Positions 8,993 through 18,005 of a DNA stretch of 64,000 nucleotides are shown in pieces (position 1 is the stretch's first letter; each line of letters starts with the position of its first letter). The notes under the pieces are model-generated. The model saw only the letters and a program-made list of their open reading frames with translations, was not told where the DNA came from and made no database searches. A program made the translations under genes and the position numbers. The DNA lies in contig NZ_FOGL01000003.1 in NCBI RefSeq assembly GCF_900111195.1, forward strand, positions 62,001 to 126,000. Reading direction: 5' to 3'. The stretch is from Gracilibacillus ureilyticus (GTDB lineage: Bacteria; Bacillota; Bacilli; Bacillales; Amphibacillaceae).

Positions 8993-10105
8993 ACTTTGTT
9001 CTGTCCCATTCTTTGTCATCTTCTTCACTTTTTTCCTCGCGATAGACGCAAGCAAAATACAAACAGGCAAAATGAACGCAAATACGAAAGAAACAACAAA
9101 GTATGGCCCTGAGATAAAAGAATAGGCATTAAATGTATTGGGAACCATGATGGTAGCACCAAAGAATAACAAAAGTGCCAGTGGAATAGAAAAGGTTTTA
9201 TTATCTTTTAATTTGAACAGATGATTCAAACCGGTTTCCAGGACATAATAAGAGATACATATTTTAAAGAAAATAGTGAAAAACCAGATAAAGGCAACAA
9301 GTATTTCTATCCGTTCAAAGAAATCCATAATACTGATTCTCTGACCTAATGCATATATTGGATAAGTATAATGGGTAGTTGCTTTGACACCAAGTACCAT
9401 AATACATGCAAACGTAATGATAGATAAAATTCCACCGCTAATAAACCCGCCAAGCATTAAACCCCGCTTCGCACTTTTTGGTCTGTTCACTTTATGCGTC
9501 ATACCAAGAAGAATAAATAACTCCAAATATGTAATCCCAATAATTGGAAGCGCCCCTACAAACGTTCCGATTCGGTTCAGTTGAAAAACAGGTTGAATAT
9601 TCTCGATGTTGGCATCTTTCATCACAAGGATTGTTACTAGTAATGCAAAAAACAGGGTGAATGGAATGAATACTTCGGCTGTTCTTCCGATAACTTCCAT
9701 TCCATATCTGACTGCAATAAGAGCAGTAATTACAATTAACAATTCAATTGCTTCTTCGGGGGTACCCATGAGAATTTGCAGTGACATAAAGTCACCGATT
9801 GACCAGACATTCGCCACTGCATTGAGATAGATATAACCATTGAAGAAAATGATAAGCATAAAACCTAACCATTTTCCGAAAGTCTCTTCGATAAGGCTGA
9901 AAATACTCTTTTCCATCTGCTGATTAATAATAGCATTATACAATAAGATGATCAGTAACCCGGACAGTGTAGCGATGATTACAGTGAGCCACCCGTTTTC
10001 TTTCCCGATAGAAGCAGCAATAGATGGGATAAATATTATCGAAGCCCCAAGTGTGTTCATGATAACCAGAATTGTAAATTGCCTGCCGTCAATCTTTTCT
10101 ATCAT
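8975..10105 (-). CDS. Spore germination receptor B subunit (GerAB/GerKB family)
   Basis: 376 residues with about 10 hydrophobic helices, the endospore germination permease fold (GerAB/ArcD-like, APC superfamily). The N-terminus (FTILVIMNTLGASIIF) and the GTPEEAIELLI stretch are typical. In the spore inner membrane this subunit is thought to bind the germinant. It is the last of four genes transcribed A-C-D-B. GGGAGGTG lies upstream of the ATG. The germinant cannot be inferred. Confidence 0.92.
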   Translation of the reverse strand: MIEKIDGRQFTILVIMNTLGASIIFIPSIAASIGKENGWLTVIIATLSGLLIILLYNAIINQQMEKSIFSLIEETFGKWLGFMLIIFFNGYIYLNAVANVWSIGDFMSLQILMGTPEEAIELLIVITALIAVRYGMEVIGRTAEVFIPFTLFFALLVTILVMKDANIENIQPVFQLNRIGTFVGALPIIGITYLELFILLGMTHKVNRPKSAKRGLMLGGFISGGILSIITFACIMVLGVKATTHYTYPIYALGQRISIMDFFERIEILVAFIWFFTIFFKICISYYVLETGLNHLFKLKDNKTFSIPLALLLFFGATIMVPNTFNAYSFISGPYFVVSFVFAFILPVCILLASIARKKVKKMTKNGTEQSKNGSG

Positions 10106-10126
10106 TCATCGCACCTCCCGACAGAA

Positions 10127-10381
10127 TTAACCCCCATTCTCCCGGTAGCTTTTCAGCCATTGTCCGATCGGGTCTGAAACTGGTTTTGTCACAGCTTCTA
10201 CCATGCTGACAATATAGGGGAATTTTATACCGAATAACCCAAGGGAAATAAGGATAACAGCAAGGGTCATGGTAGTCAGAAAGAAGATTAAATCCTTTCT
10301 AAGTTTTAATTTGCTCAGTCTCTTTATTTCTATATAAAAGAAGAAAGCACTTATGGACCAGAATAATAATACATTCAGCAT
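10127..10381 (-). CDS. Small two-helix membrane protein of the germination operon (D-subunit-like)
   Basis: The ATG at 10381 has AGGAGG at ideal spacing, giving 84 residues; a longer frame to 10420 overlaps the upstream gene and lacks a site. Two hydrophobic helices (about residues 3-20 and 32-55) flank a basic loop (KRLSKLKLRKD), followed by a short polar tail. Small membrane proteins of this size in ger operons have been called D subunits and modulate receptor output in Bacillus. Its assignment rests on size, topology and position, not on a sequence motif. Confidence 0.75.
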   Translation of the reverse strand: MLNVLLFWSISAFFFYIEIKRLSKLKLRKDLIFFLTTMTLAVILISLGLFGIKFPYIVSMVEAVTKPVSDPIGQWLKSYRENGG

Positions 10382-10382
10382 A

Positions 10383-11594
10383 TTAACCTCCTGACCCCGT
10401 CTTCTCCATGACATCATCATATATCGGTGTAGTAATGGAACCAGACTGATTTATTTCTATCGTAACATTAGCTTTAATCTCTGTTTGCTGGAAATGTTCG
10501 GGCCAGTTACCCTTTATTTTTTCCCATTGCTTCGGCTGTGACTTTCTTAGCACACTGCCAAAACCAAAGATGTCACTGTTAAATTCCTTTGCAGCATTTA
10601 CACTGGAATTGATAAGGTCAACTGTTTTTTGTTCTAACTTTTTTTCAATCTCTTTGATGGACTCAGGTATGGATAAATCAATGGAGCATGAAATTTCACC
10701 AACATTGACAGTTATATTTGTTTCTACGGTTATTTTAGGATGGCCGTTTACAAAAGATCCCTTCAATTTTGTATCACTATTTGTTGTTTCTAACGAAATC
10801 TTCCCGCCGTCTTCACACTCGACCCAGCCGACCGTATTGTTTATATTATTAGTGATATAATTGAATCCTTTGCTCTCCTTTTCACTTAACCATCCAATTA
10901 GCTTATCCCCATTAAAAATACCGATACTGTTTAGCCGGGTCTTTACCGGTGGATCGGATTGGGTCACATTTTGAACCGTTTTCCCTATTTCCGGATCACC
11001 CACCATGTATACTCCTGTCATTACAGCTTCCTTTCCTGTTGAAGTCATTGATTCAAACAGTTCATATAGTTGCACTTCCTTAGTTGGTGCCCAGAAGTTT
11101 TGTGATGATTGAATACTTGCAGTAATCCTCTGTGCAGGTATCTTTTCAAGAGGTGTGATTACACTAATCAGTTCCTCACCGGTCGTGTCTTTGGCAATAA
11201 CCATATGGAAATCTGTCCGAAAGCCATGATCTCTGACTAAATAATCAATTGTTTCTCCAATGCCTTCCCGAGCAAATTCTTCACCAAAAATAACTACCTG
11301 AAGGTGGCTTAAATGGACTCTTCTCGGGGAAGCTTTCGTTAACTTTCTAATAGCCTCAAAGATAGTTTTTCCGGTTGCTGAATAGATTACTACACTGGAT
11401 CTATTGGAGATCTGGTCTCCGGCAATTTCGGTTGGATTAACTACCTGGATAGTCACCTTGAAACCATCCTCATCATCCTTATCAATTGCTAGTCCTGTTG
11501 CTAAAGTAATTTCAGTTAATTCCTCTGAACTCCAGCAGCCGGTTAGACTGATACAGATAAATAAAGAGATGAAAAGTTTAAATAGAGTGCTCAT
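10383..11594 (-). CDS. Spore germination receptor C subunit, lipoprotein (GerAC family)
   Basis: 403 residues with a lipoprotein signal peptide ending in the lipobox LTGCW (Cys near residue 20). The mature protein follows the Ger(x)C pattern: WSSEELTEITLATGLAIDKD at the start, an RRVHLSHLQVVIFGEE segment in the middle and a C-terminal domain with conserved SVNAAKEFNSDIFGFG. It is anchored on the outer face of the spore inner membrane as part of the receptor. It starts 12 bases after the A subunit stop, and its end meets the small D gene directly. Confidence 0.93.
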   Translation of the reverse strand: MSTLFKLFISLFICISLTGCWSSEELTEITLATGLAIDKDDEDGFKVTIQVVNPTEIAGDQISNRSSVVIYSATGKTIFEAIRKLTKASPRRVHLSHLQVVIFGEEFAREGIGETIDYLVRDHGFRTDFHMVIAKDTTGEELISVITPLEKIPAQRITASIQSSQNFWAPTKEVQLYELFESMTSTGKEAVMTGVYMVGDPEIGKTVQNVTQSDPPVKTRLNSIGIFNGDKLIGWLSEKESKGFNYITNNINNTVGWVECEDGGKISLETTNSDTKLKGSFVNGHPKITVETNITVNVGEISCSIDLSIPESIKEIEKKLEQKTVDLINSSVNAAKEFNSDIFGFGSVLRKSQPKQWEKIKGNWPEHFQQTEIKANVTIEINQSGSITTPIYDDVMEKTGSGG

Positions 11595-11606
11595 ATAATC
11601 CCTCTT

Positions 11607-13196
11607 CTATCCTTTTTTATCAGGCATAGGCCTTTGACTGTCCTCTCGAATAGTATTTCGCTGATTAATAAGCCTTGGCCTAGTCCTGAGCTTCCACCTA
11701 GGTGCACGAAATACAGCATCTTTCTGATCATTTGATATAAAGGGAGCAAATGGTGACATATAGGGGATGCCAAAAGACCTTAAACTGCTTAAATGTAATG
11801 TTAATATGAGTAAACCAATAAAGATGCCAAACAAACCGAATGTTGCTGCCATTATCATAAAAGGAAAGCGTAGCATTCTAACACTGATTGCTAAATTATA
11901 ACTTGGAAAGATAAAACTGCTGATCGCCGTTAAGGAAACAACGATAACCATCGTTGCTGATACAATTCCTGCATCTACCGCTGCCTGACCTAACACGAGC
12001 GCTCCTACAATTGAAATGGCGGATCCAACTGCACTAGGAAGCCGTATGCCCGCTTCCCGCAGAATTTCGAAGGTCACTTCCATTAAAAGAGCTTCAACCA
12101 CTGCAGGGAATGGGATTCCTTCTCTTTGTGCAGCTAAGCTGATAAGAAGGGTTGTTGGTATCATTTCCTGGTGGAACGTCGTTAAAGCAATATAAGTAGA
12201 CGGTGTTAGCAAAGCAAGGAAAAAAGCTATAAAACGTAATGCTCTTATTAAGCTGGATATATCACTTCTCTGGTAATAATCTTCATTCGATTGAAAGAAA
12301 TCGAGAAAAAGTGCTGGTACGAGTAAGACAAAAGGAGTACCGTCAACTAAGATGGCTACTTTTCCCTCTAATAGACCTGCACTGATTGCATCAGGTCTTT
12401 CACTGTTGATCATCGTTGGGAAAGGCGTGTATGTCTCGTCTTGGATCAATTCCTCCACATATCCACTTTCCAGAATTGCATCAATATCCATTTTATCTAA
12501 CCTTGACTTAACCTCTTCCACAACACCGGGGTTAACAATGCCGTGTATGTAGGCAATTGTTACTTTTGTTTGTGTCTTTGTTCCATAAACAAAGGATTCC
12601 AGCCACAAATTCGGGTCCTTTATCCTTTTGCGGATTAGAGCAATATTCACACTGATAGTTTCTGTAAAGGCGTCTTTCGGTCCCCGAACAACTCTTTGTG
12701 TTGTTGGTTCCTCCACTCCGCGCTCTTTTGCTCCCCTGGCACCTACCGCAAACCCTTTATTAACTCCGTCAATCAGTAAAATAGTATCTCCGGCTAATAA
12801 ATGCTGCAGCAGTGTTTTAAAATTACTAATCTCCGTTAATTCAGCTGTAGTGATATTGAAGTTCTTGATATATTGATAAAGTTGCTGAACATCTGGGATT
12901 TTTTCATTAGCATTCGTTCCTCTGAGATCATTAATGATTGGATTCAAAAGATAGTTTTGAACAATTTCTTTATCAATGAGACCTTCCAAAAATATAATAG
13001 CTGCATTTACAGGGTGGATTTTTCCCAGCTGAAAAGCTCTTGTTTCTACATCAGAGCTGTTTCCTAAAAGCCGGAATACTTCCTTTTTATTCGCTTCAAG
13101 TTCATTAGACAAATTAACATCGAAGTGGGAAGATATGTTATCGATTTCTATTCGTTTTGTATTATTCTTTTTCCGGATTCTATGTTTCATCGCCAT
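11607..13196 (-). CDS. Spore germination receptor A subunit (GerAA/GerKA family)
   Basis: 529 residues: a soluble N-terminal domain (about 1-290, containing the family segments DTILLIDGVNKGFAVGARG and REGVEEP-like TQRVVRGPKDAFTE) and a C-terminal membrane domain with about five or six helices, including REGIPFPAVVEALLMEVTFEILREAG. It is the first gene of the receptor operon. GAGGATAA precedes the ATG. A sigma-G (forespore) promoter would be expected, but I could not find a convincing one in the short region shared with the divergent regulator gene. A GTG-less, canonical ATG start supports the boundaries. Confidence 0.93.
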   Translation of the reverse strand: MAMKHRIRKKNNTKRIEIDNISSHFDVNLSNELEANKKEVFRLLGNSSDVETRAFQLGKIHPVNAAIIFLEGLIDKEIVQNYLLNPIINDLRGTNANEKIPDVQQLYQYIKNFNITTAELTEISNFKTLLQHLLAGDTILLIDGVNKGFAVGARGAKERGVEEPTTQRVVRGPKDAFTETISVNIALIRKRIKDPNLWLESFVYGTKTQTKVTIAYIHGIVNPGVVEEVKSRLDKMDIDAILESGYVEELIQDETYTPFPTMINSERPDAISAGLLEGKVAILVDGTPFVLLVPALFLDFFQSNEDYYQRSDISSLIRALRFIAFFLALLTPSTYIALTTFHQEMIPTTLLISLAAQREGIPFPAVVEALLMEVTFEILREAGIRLPSAVGSAISIVGALVLGQAAVDAGIVSATMVIVVSLTAISSFIFPSYNLAISVRMLRFPFMIMAATFGLFGIFIGLLILTLHLSSLRSFGIPYMSPFAPFISNDQKDAVFRAPRWKLRTRPRLINQRNTIREDSQRPMPDKKG

Positions 13197-13394
13197 TAAC
13201 TTATCCTCTGTATAATTATTGCCCCTTTTGTTAAAGGGAAGACATTACCTTTAATCGGTATTATTTACTATTGCAACAAAAATATGTACAGAATCTAATA
13301 AATTCATTTAAAGAAAAGACGTAGTAGAAAGTGATGTGGTATTGTAATATTATTGTGACTTTTAAGATTCGCATTTCGCGATGGGAGGATACCA

Positions 13395-14063
13395 ATGGCA
13401 CGAATTTTATATATAGAAGATGAAATGGAGATAGGAAGCTGGGTGGCAGAGGATCTTACGTCGAGAGGGTATGAGGTGACATGGCGCCAATCAGGGGAAA
13501 ATCTGGAGCACTACCTGAAAGATATAGATATTGCAGTATTAGATGTCATGCTGCCAGGGTTGGACGGGTTTTCACTCGGTAAGCGTATCAAAAGAGAAGT
13601 GGATAATTTACCAATTCTCATGTTGTCGGCCCGTACAGCAGTGGAAGATAAAATTGAAGGGCTCAGTTTTGCGGATGATTATTTAACAAAGCCTTTTCAT
13701 CCGGAAGAACTTGCGGCAAGGATAGAAGTGTTGCTTCGGAGATTCCAGAAGAATGAAGATATTTTGGAAATAGGTCATTTAAAAATAGATCCAAAAACGA
13801 TGCTGATCATCAATCAAAATACGGATGAAGAAATTCTGTTAACAGGAAAGCAATTTTACTTATTTCAGTATTTTATTCGCCATCTCAACCAGATCCTTAC
13901 AAAAGAGCAGCTTTATGAAGGGGTATGGGGTGAGAAATATATGGATGGGGATAAGACTTTAATGGTACATATCCGCTATTTACGTGAGAAACTTGAAGAG
14001 AATCCTGCAAAGCCGGTTATTATTGAAACAATACGAGGAATAGGATACCGGGTGAAAATATGA
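13395..14063 (+). CDS. OmpR-family response regulator
   Basis: 222 residues. The receiver domain holds acidic residues near the start (IEDE), phospho-acceptor Asp50 (AVLDVMLPG) and Lys in DYLTKPF. The glycine-alanine of the usual GADDY motif is shortened to FADDY, a minor deviation. The C-terminal winged helix (residues ~125-222) ends in ETIRGIGYRV, typical of the family. It overlaps the kinase gene by four bases. GGGAGG precedes the ATG. The likely target is the ABC transporter operon 1.5 kb downstream. Confidence 0.92.
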   Translation: MARILYIEDEMEIGSWVAEDLTSRGYEVTWRQSGENLEHYLKDIDIAVLDVMLPGLDGFSLGKRIKREVDNLPILMLSARTAVEDKIEGLSFADDYLTKPFHPEELAARIEVLLRRFQKNEDILEIGHLKIDPKTMLIINQNTDEEILLTGKQFYLFQYFIRHLNQILTKEQLYEGVWGEKYMDGDKTLMVHIRYLREKLEENPAKPVIIETIRGIGYRVKI

Positions 14064-15424
14064 TGAGATTATTCCGTTCATTACTGGCCAAATATATGAT
14101 GATTATTATTTTAGCCATTTTCCTTATGCAACTTGTGTATCTCATCCTTGCAGTATTTGTTTTTAGTCTGTCAAAAGGTATAGACGAAACCTATTCTTCT
14201 GATGAAGCAGATTATGAAGCTATTGAGAAACAATGGCATGAAGAAGGCAAACAATTACAGGGTGCAACTGTTCAGGAAGTACAGCAGCTTTTTGAGGAAT
14301 GGAAGGACAAATATGCGGATGCATCGATGTTCTGGGTAAATCAAGATGGTGACCTTGTGACACAGTTAGATGTTACGGAAGAGCTTCCTGCTGAATGGAC
14401 ACCGGAATATACTGCAAGGTTTATCAAGGAGCGCTATGATGGTGACCCTTTTACAGTCATTGCCTTCGTTGGTAATGACGAATCGAACGGCTTTATTGTC
14501 TTTGAAATTCCCAGAGAAGTATTCAAAACACCTTTAGAAATGACATATGACAAATTTGGAGCGGTCCTGCTAATTGGTTCGATTATTATTATATTCCTCT
14601 TTATTTTTCTTTCGTTCCTGTTTTTCAAAGGGATCAGGAAAAGGCTGCTTCATTTACAGGAAGCGATGGAAATAAGAGATGTCGATGGTTTGCCAGTGCA
14701 AATTGAAGTGAATAAGCAGGATGAGATTGGCAGATTACAGCAGGCGTTTAATCAAATGGTTGATGAATTAAGGGAAAGTAAATTACGGGAACAGGAAGAG
14801 GAGCAATTGCGAAAAGAACTTATTGCCAATTTATCGCATGATCTCCGAACACCACTTACAAAGATTAATGCCCAAATTTATGAGCTCGAAAAAGCTGATA
14901 TGCCGGCAAGTACTGCCAATTCCTTAACAGTCATGGAAAGATCTATTGCTGATATAGATAAACTAATCGAGAATCTAATGTCCTACACATTACTGATGGC
15001 AAGCAAATACAAACTGGACCTTGAGGAGAGAGATGTTATTCGCAGTGTCCGTGAGTCCTTAGCTACATGGTATCCTGCTTTTGAAAAAGAAGGGTTTACT
15101 GTAGAGGTGGAGATTGGGACATTTAAGCACAATAACTGGTTAGTTGATCCCATATGGTTTAACCGGATTCTTGATAACTTATTGCAAAATGTGTTGCGCC
15201 ATGCAAACAGTGGTAAGTATCTCGCGGTGAAAACGGAGTCCACTGCACAGTATGACGCTTTTATTATGCAAGACAAGGGAAATGGGATGAAAGGTATTAC
15301 GGAAAAGAAAGGCGCAGGGATAGGACTGTCAATAGTTGATATGATGGTCAAAGGAATGGAAATGGACTGGGAAATCCACTCGAATGATCACGGAACAATG
15401 ATAAAAATTATTAAATGGAAGTAA
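14060..15424 (+). CDS. Sensor histidine kinase (HAMP-HisKA-HATPase)
   Basis: 454 residues: membrane helices at about 12-36 and 168-190 flank an extracytoplasmic domain of roughly 130 residues rich in acidic residues. A HAMP segment follows, then HisKA with phospho-acceptor His260 (NLSHDLRTPL) and an HATPase domain with DKGNGM and GAGIGLSIV. The layout resembles kinases that sense cationic peptides or envelope damage next to BcrAB/LanFEG-type transporters, which is exactly its neighbourhood. The signal remains an inference. Confidence 0.92.
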   Translation: MMRLFRSLLAKYMMIIILAIFLMQLVYLILAVFVFSLSKGIDETYSSDEADYEAIEKQWHEEGKQLQGATVQEVQQLFEEWKDKYADASMFWVNQDGDLVTQLDVTEELPAEWTPEYTARFIKERYDGDPFTVIAFVGNDESNGFIVFEIPREVFKTPLEMTYDKFGAVLLIGSIIIIFLFIFLSFLFFKGIRKRLLHLQEAMEIRDVDGLPVQIEVNKQDEIGRLQQAFNQMVDELRESKLREQEEEQLRKELIANLSHDLRTPLTKINAQIYELEKADMPASTANSLTVMERSIADIDKLIENLMSYTLLMASKYKLDLEERDVIRSVRESLATWYPAFEKEGFTVEVEIGTFKHNNWLVDPIWFNRILDNLLQNVLRHANSGKYLAVKTESTAQYDAFIMQDKGNGMKGITEKKGAGIGLSIVDMMVKGMEMDWEIHSNDHGTMIKIIKWK

Positions 15425-15520
15425 AGTGTAAAGCTTGTGCCCTTGGGTGAAAGTAAAACAATCGGGCGAGTGTCGTCCATACACACTATGTATTTTGTTT
15501 ATTTAAATAAGCGTCTAGGG

Positions 15521-15550
15521 AGTGGAACATATTGATGTTCCACTTCTTCT
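15521..15550 (+). terminator. Perfect 10-bp hairpin with pyrimidine-rich tail
   Basis: AGTGGAACAT pairs with ATGTTCCACT around a four-base loop (ATTG), followed by TCTTCT. The tail is weak for a terminator. It could end the two-component transcript, act as an attenuator before the ABC genes, or be an operator. Confidence 0.5.
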
Positions 15551-15635
15551 TATGCACTTTTTTAAACAAAATTTAAACTTGACCCATACCTTATTTTAAC
15601 TTTCGCCACTTAAAATAGGTTGTGAGGTGATCAAT

Positions 15636-16547
15636 ATGGAATATATCGTAGAAACGAAGAATTTAACCAAACGGTTTGGAAAAGAACAGGCAGTGTCAGG
15701 ACTGGAGATGAAAATACCTAAAGGAGAGATTTATGGTTTTCTTGGACCGAATGGTGCTGGAAAAACAACAACGATTCGGATGTTATTAGGATTGATGAGG
15801 CCGACATCCGGTTCTGTTCATATTTTTCAAAAAGATTTGAGAAAAGAGCGGATTCGCATATTAAATAAAGTTGGATCATTGGTAGAAAACCCGTCTTATT
15901 ACCCTCATTTAACAGCAGGGGAAAACTTAGAAGCATTAAGAAAAATAATCGGTGTGCCAAAGACCAGGATAAAGGAAGTATTAAAGATTGTTCGACTGGA
16001 GGATGTCGCAAATAAGAAAGTAAAAGGTTTCTCTATGGGGATGAAACAGCGTTTAGGGATCGCAGCATCCTTGTTAAATAATCCGGAACTATTAATATTA
16101 GATGAACCGACAAATGGTCTGGACCCATCTGGTATTATCGAAATCCGGCAGCTTATCCAGCGTTTACCGCATGATTACGGGATGACTGTTATTATTTCAA
16201 GTCACTTGCTGTCGGAAATAGATCAAATGGCTACAACGGTAGGGGTTGTTTCAAAAGGGAAGATGATTTTCCAGGACTCCATTGAGGAGATGAGAAAATT
16301 TGCAAAACAAAAAGTAGTATTAAAAGTGAGTGACAGTGAATCGGCATGGCGGGCGCTTCTTGCAAGAGGAATGCGAGCTGATTGGGACGAAAAAAATATA
16401 ACCCTCCTTAATCAATCTGATGAAAATGTAGCAACTGCAGTAAAATATCTCGTCAAGGATGGTTTCTCCATTTATCGTGTGGAGGAAGAGAAGAAATCTT
16501 TAGAAGATGTCTTCCTGCAAATGACAAAGGAGGAGCGTTTAGTATGA
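15636..16547 (+). CDS. ABC transporter ATP-binding protein (BcrA/LanF-like)
   Basis: The ATG at 15636 follows GAGGTGAT, giving 303 residues. Walker A is GPNGAGKT at residues 37-44, the signature is GFSMGMKQRLG, and Walker B is LLILDEPTNGLDPSG. The extended C-terminal region after residue ~215 is typical of the drug- and lantibiotic-protection subfamily (BcrA, NisF, SpaF). It energises the two permeases encoded immediately downstream; its stop overlaps the first permease start. Together with the upstream two-component system it probably exports or displaces a toxic peptide. Confidence 0.9.
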   Translation: MEYIVETKNLTKRFGKEQAVSGLEMKIPKGEIYGFLGPNGAGKTTTIRMLLGLMRPTSGSVHIFQKDLRKERIRILNKVGSLVENPSYYPHLTAGENLEALRKIIGVPKTRIKEVLKIVRLEDVANKKVKGFSMGMKQRLGIAASLLNNPELLILDEPTNGLDPSGIIEIRQLIQRLPHDYGMTVIISSHLLSEIDQMATTVGVVSKGKMIFQDSIEEMRKFAKQKVVLKVSDSESAWRALLARGMRADWDEKNITLLNQSDENVATAVKYLVKDGFSIYRVEEEKKSLEDVFLQMTKEERLV

Positions 16548-17254
16548 TGATGAGACTGCTTAGAGTTGATTTTCTCAAAATTAAACGCAAAGGTCTCTGG
16601 CTCTTAACAGTATTAGGCCCTTTTGGTGTTGTTGCATTACAAATGGTTAATTACGGGGTAAGAAAGGATTATTTACTACAGCAAAGTGAGAATGACTGGC
16701 TTTATTATATTGAATATATTAGCAACTTTACTCATCTGGCGATAGTATTAGGCATAGTTATTTTGACTTCCTTTATCGCTAGCATAGAGAATGAGACAAA
16801 TGCATGGAAACAATTAATTGCATTACCTGTTTCAAAGCTGTCAGTCTACTTATCAAAATTTACGGTAATCACTATCCTGCTTTTTATATCATCAGTATTA
16901 CTGTTACTATTTTCATATAGTTACGGTCTGTACCTTGATTTAGGAGAGGAGATTCCCTATATAACATTACTGAAATACAGTTTTTTCCCTTTCCTTGCAG
17001 CATTGCCTGTACTGGCATTACAGCTCTGGATTGCAACAGTAAGCCATAACCAGGCAATCCCTGTAACTGTAGGAGTAATCGGCGTTATTCTCGCATATTC
17101 AGCTTTTACATTGCCTGACTGGATGATATGGAAATGGCCGTCACTAATAAATGGATGGGATAAGCCTTATATTAACGCACTTCTTGGATTAAGTGTTGGC
17201 ATTTTGCTTTATGTAATTGGAATGTTTGATTTTAAGAGAAGGGATGTGAAATAG
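16544..17254 (+). CDS. ABC-2 type permease (LanE/MutE-like)
   Basis: 236 residues with six hydrophobic segments and the short amphipathic N-terminus (LLRVDFLKIKRKG) typical of ABC-2 permeases of the lantibiotic-protection type. The segment NETNAWKQLIALPVSKLSVYLSKF is characteristic of MutE/EpiE-like proteins. It overlaps the ATPase gene by four bases and abuts the second permease, so the three form one complex in the membrane. Confidence 0.85.
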   Translation: MMMRLLRVDFLKIKRKGLWLLTVLGPFGVVALQMVNYGVRKDYLLQQSENDWLYYIEYISNFTHLAIVLGIVILTSFIASIENETNAWKQLIALPVSKLSVYLSKFTVITILLFISSVLLLLFSYSYGLYLDLGEEIPYITLLKYSFFPFLAALPVLALQLWIATVSHNQAIPVTVGVIGVILAYSAFTLPDWMIWKWPSLINGWDKPYINALLGLSVGILLYVIGMFDFKRRDVK

Positions 17255-17986
17255 ATGTTGCCGATTATGAGCTCAGAATGGTATAAATTAAGCAAATCTA
17301 GAATACTTTGGATACTTCTTGTTGGTCCAATGGTTGGATTGTTTATTGGTTTAACAGCAAACTTTGACAATTTAGGTGGAGGGCCGAATGAATGGTATGT
17401 AAAATTACTATCAATGAATCTGACATATGCCCTGCTGTTTCTACCATTAATAACTGGTGTGCTTGCCAGTGTGGTATGCAGATATGAACACCAGGAAGGC
17501 GGGTGGAAGCAGCTGTTGGCTATGCCGTTAACAAGGGGGAAGGTGTTTATATCCAAGTATATCCTGCTGATAGCACTTGTTATGGTAATGCAGCTGCTCT
17601 ATCTTGGTTCAATCTATTTGGTTGGGGTAATTGATGGAATTCCAGAACCATTCCCACTTAATATTGTCTGGAAGAGCATTTTTGGCGGCTGGGTAGCAAC
17701 ATTGCCACTTGTTGCACTGCAGTTATGGATGTCGATATTGTTTAAAAGCTTTGCAGCACCCTTTGCAGTTAATGTTATTTTTACCCTTCCAACAATACTG
17801 GTAGTGAACTCGGAACGATTCGGACCTTATTACCCATGGGCACAGCCATTTTCAATGATGTATATTGGCGGAAATACGGAGGATATATTTTTTGTTCCAT
17901 GGGATCAGTTGTTAATCGTTGTGGGAGGCAGTTTTCTATTATTCTTTGCAGGTGGTTACCTGTATTTTCAACGGAAGGCCGTTTAA
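17255..17986 (+). CDS. ABC-2 type permease (LanG/MutG-like)
   Basis: 243 residues, six hydrophobic segments, beginning with the same amphipathic pattern (SSEWYKLSKSRIL) and carrying EHQEGGWKQLLAMPLTRGKVFISKY, a near-copy of the corresponding segment in the preceding permease. It starts immediately after that gene's stop codon. Two non-identical permeases plus one ATPase is the LanFEG arrangement. Confidence 0.85.
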   Translation: MLPIMSSEWYKLSKSRILWILLVGPMVGLFIGLTANFDNLGGGPNEWYVKLLSMNLTYALLFLPLITGVLASVVCRYEHQEGGWKQLLAMPLTRGKVFISKYILLIALVMVMQLLYLGSIYLVGVIDGIPEPFPLNIVWKSIFGGWVATLPLVALQLWMSILFKSFAAPFAVNVIFTLPTILVVNSERFGPYYPWAQPFSMMYIGGNTEDIFFVPWDQLLIVVGGSFLLFFAGGYLYFQRKAV

Positions 17987-18005
17987 TAAAAGGGGTTATG
18001 TGAAA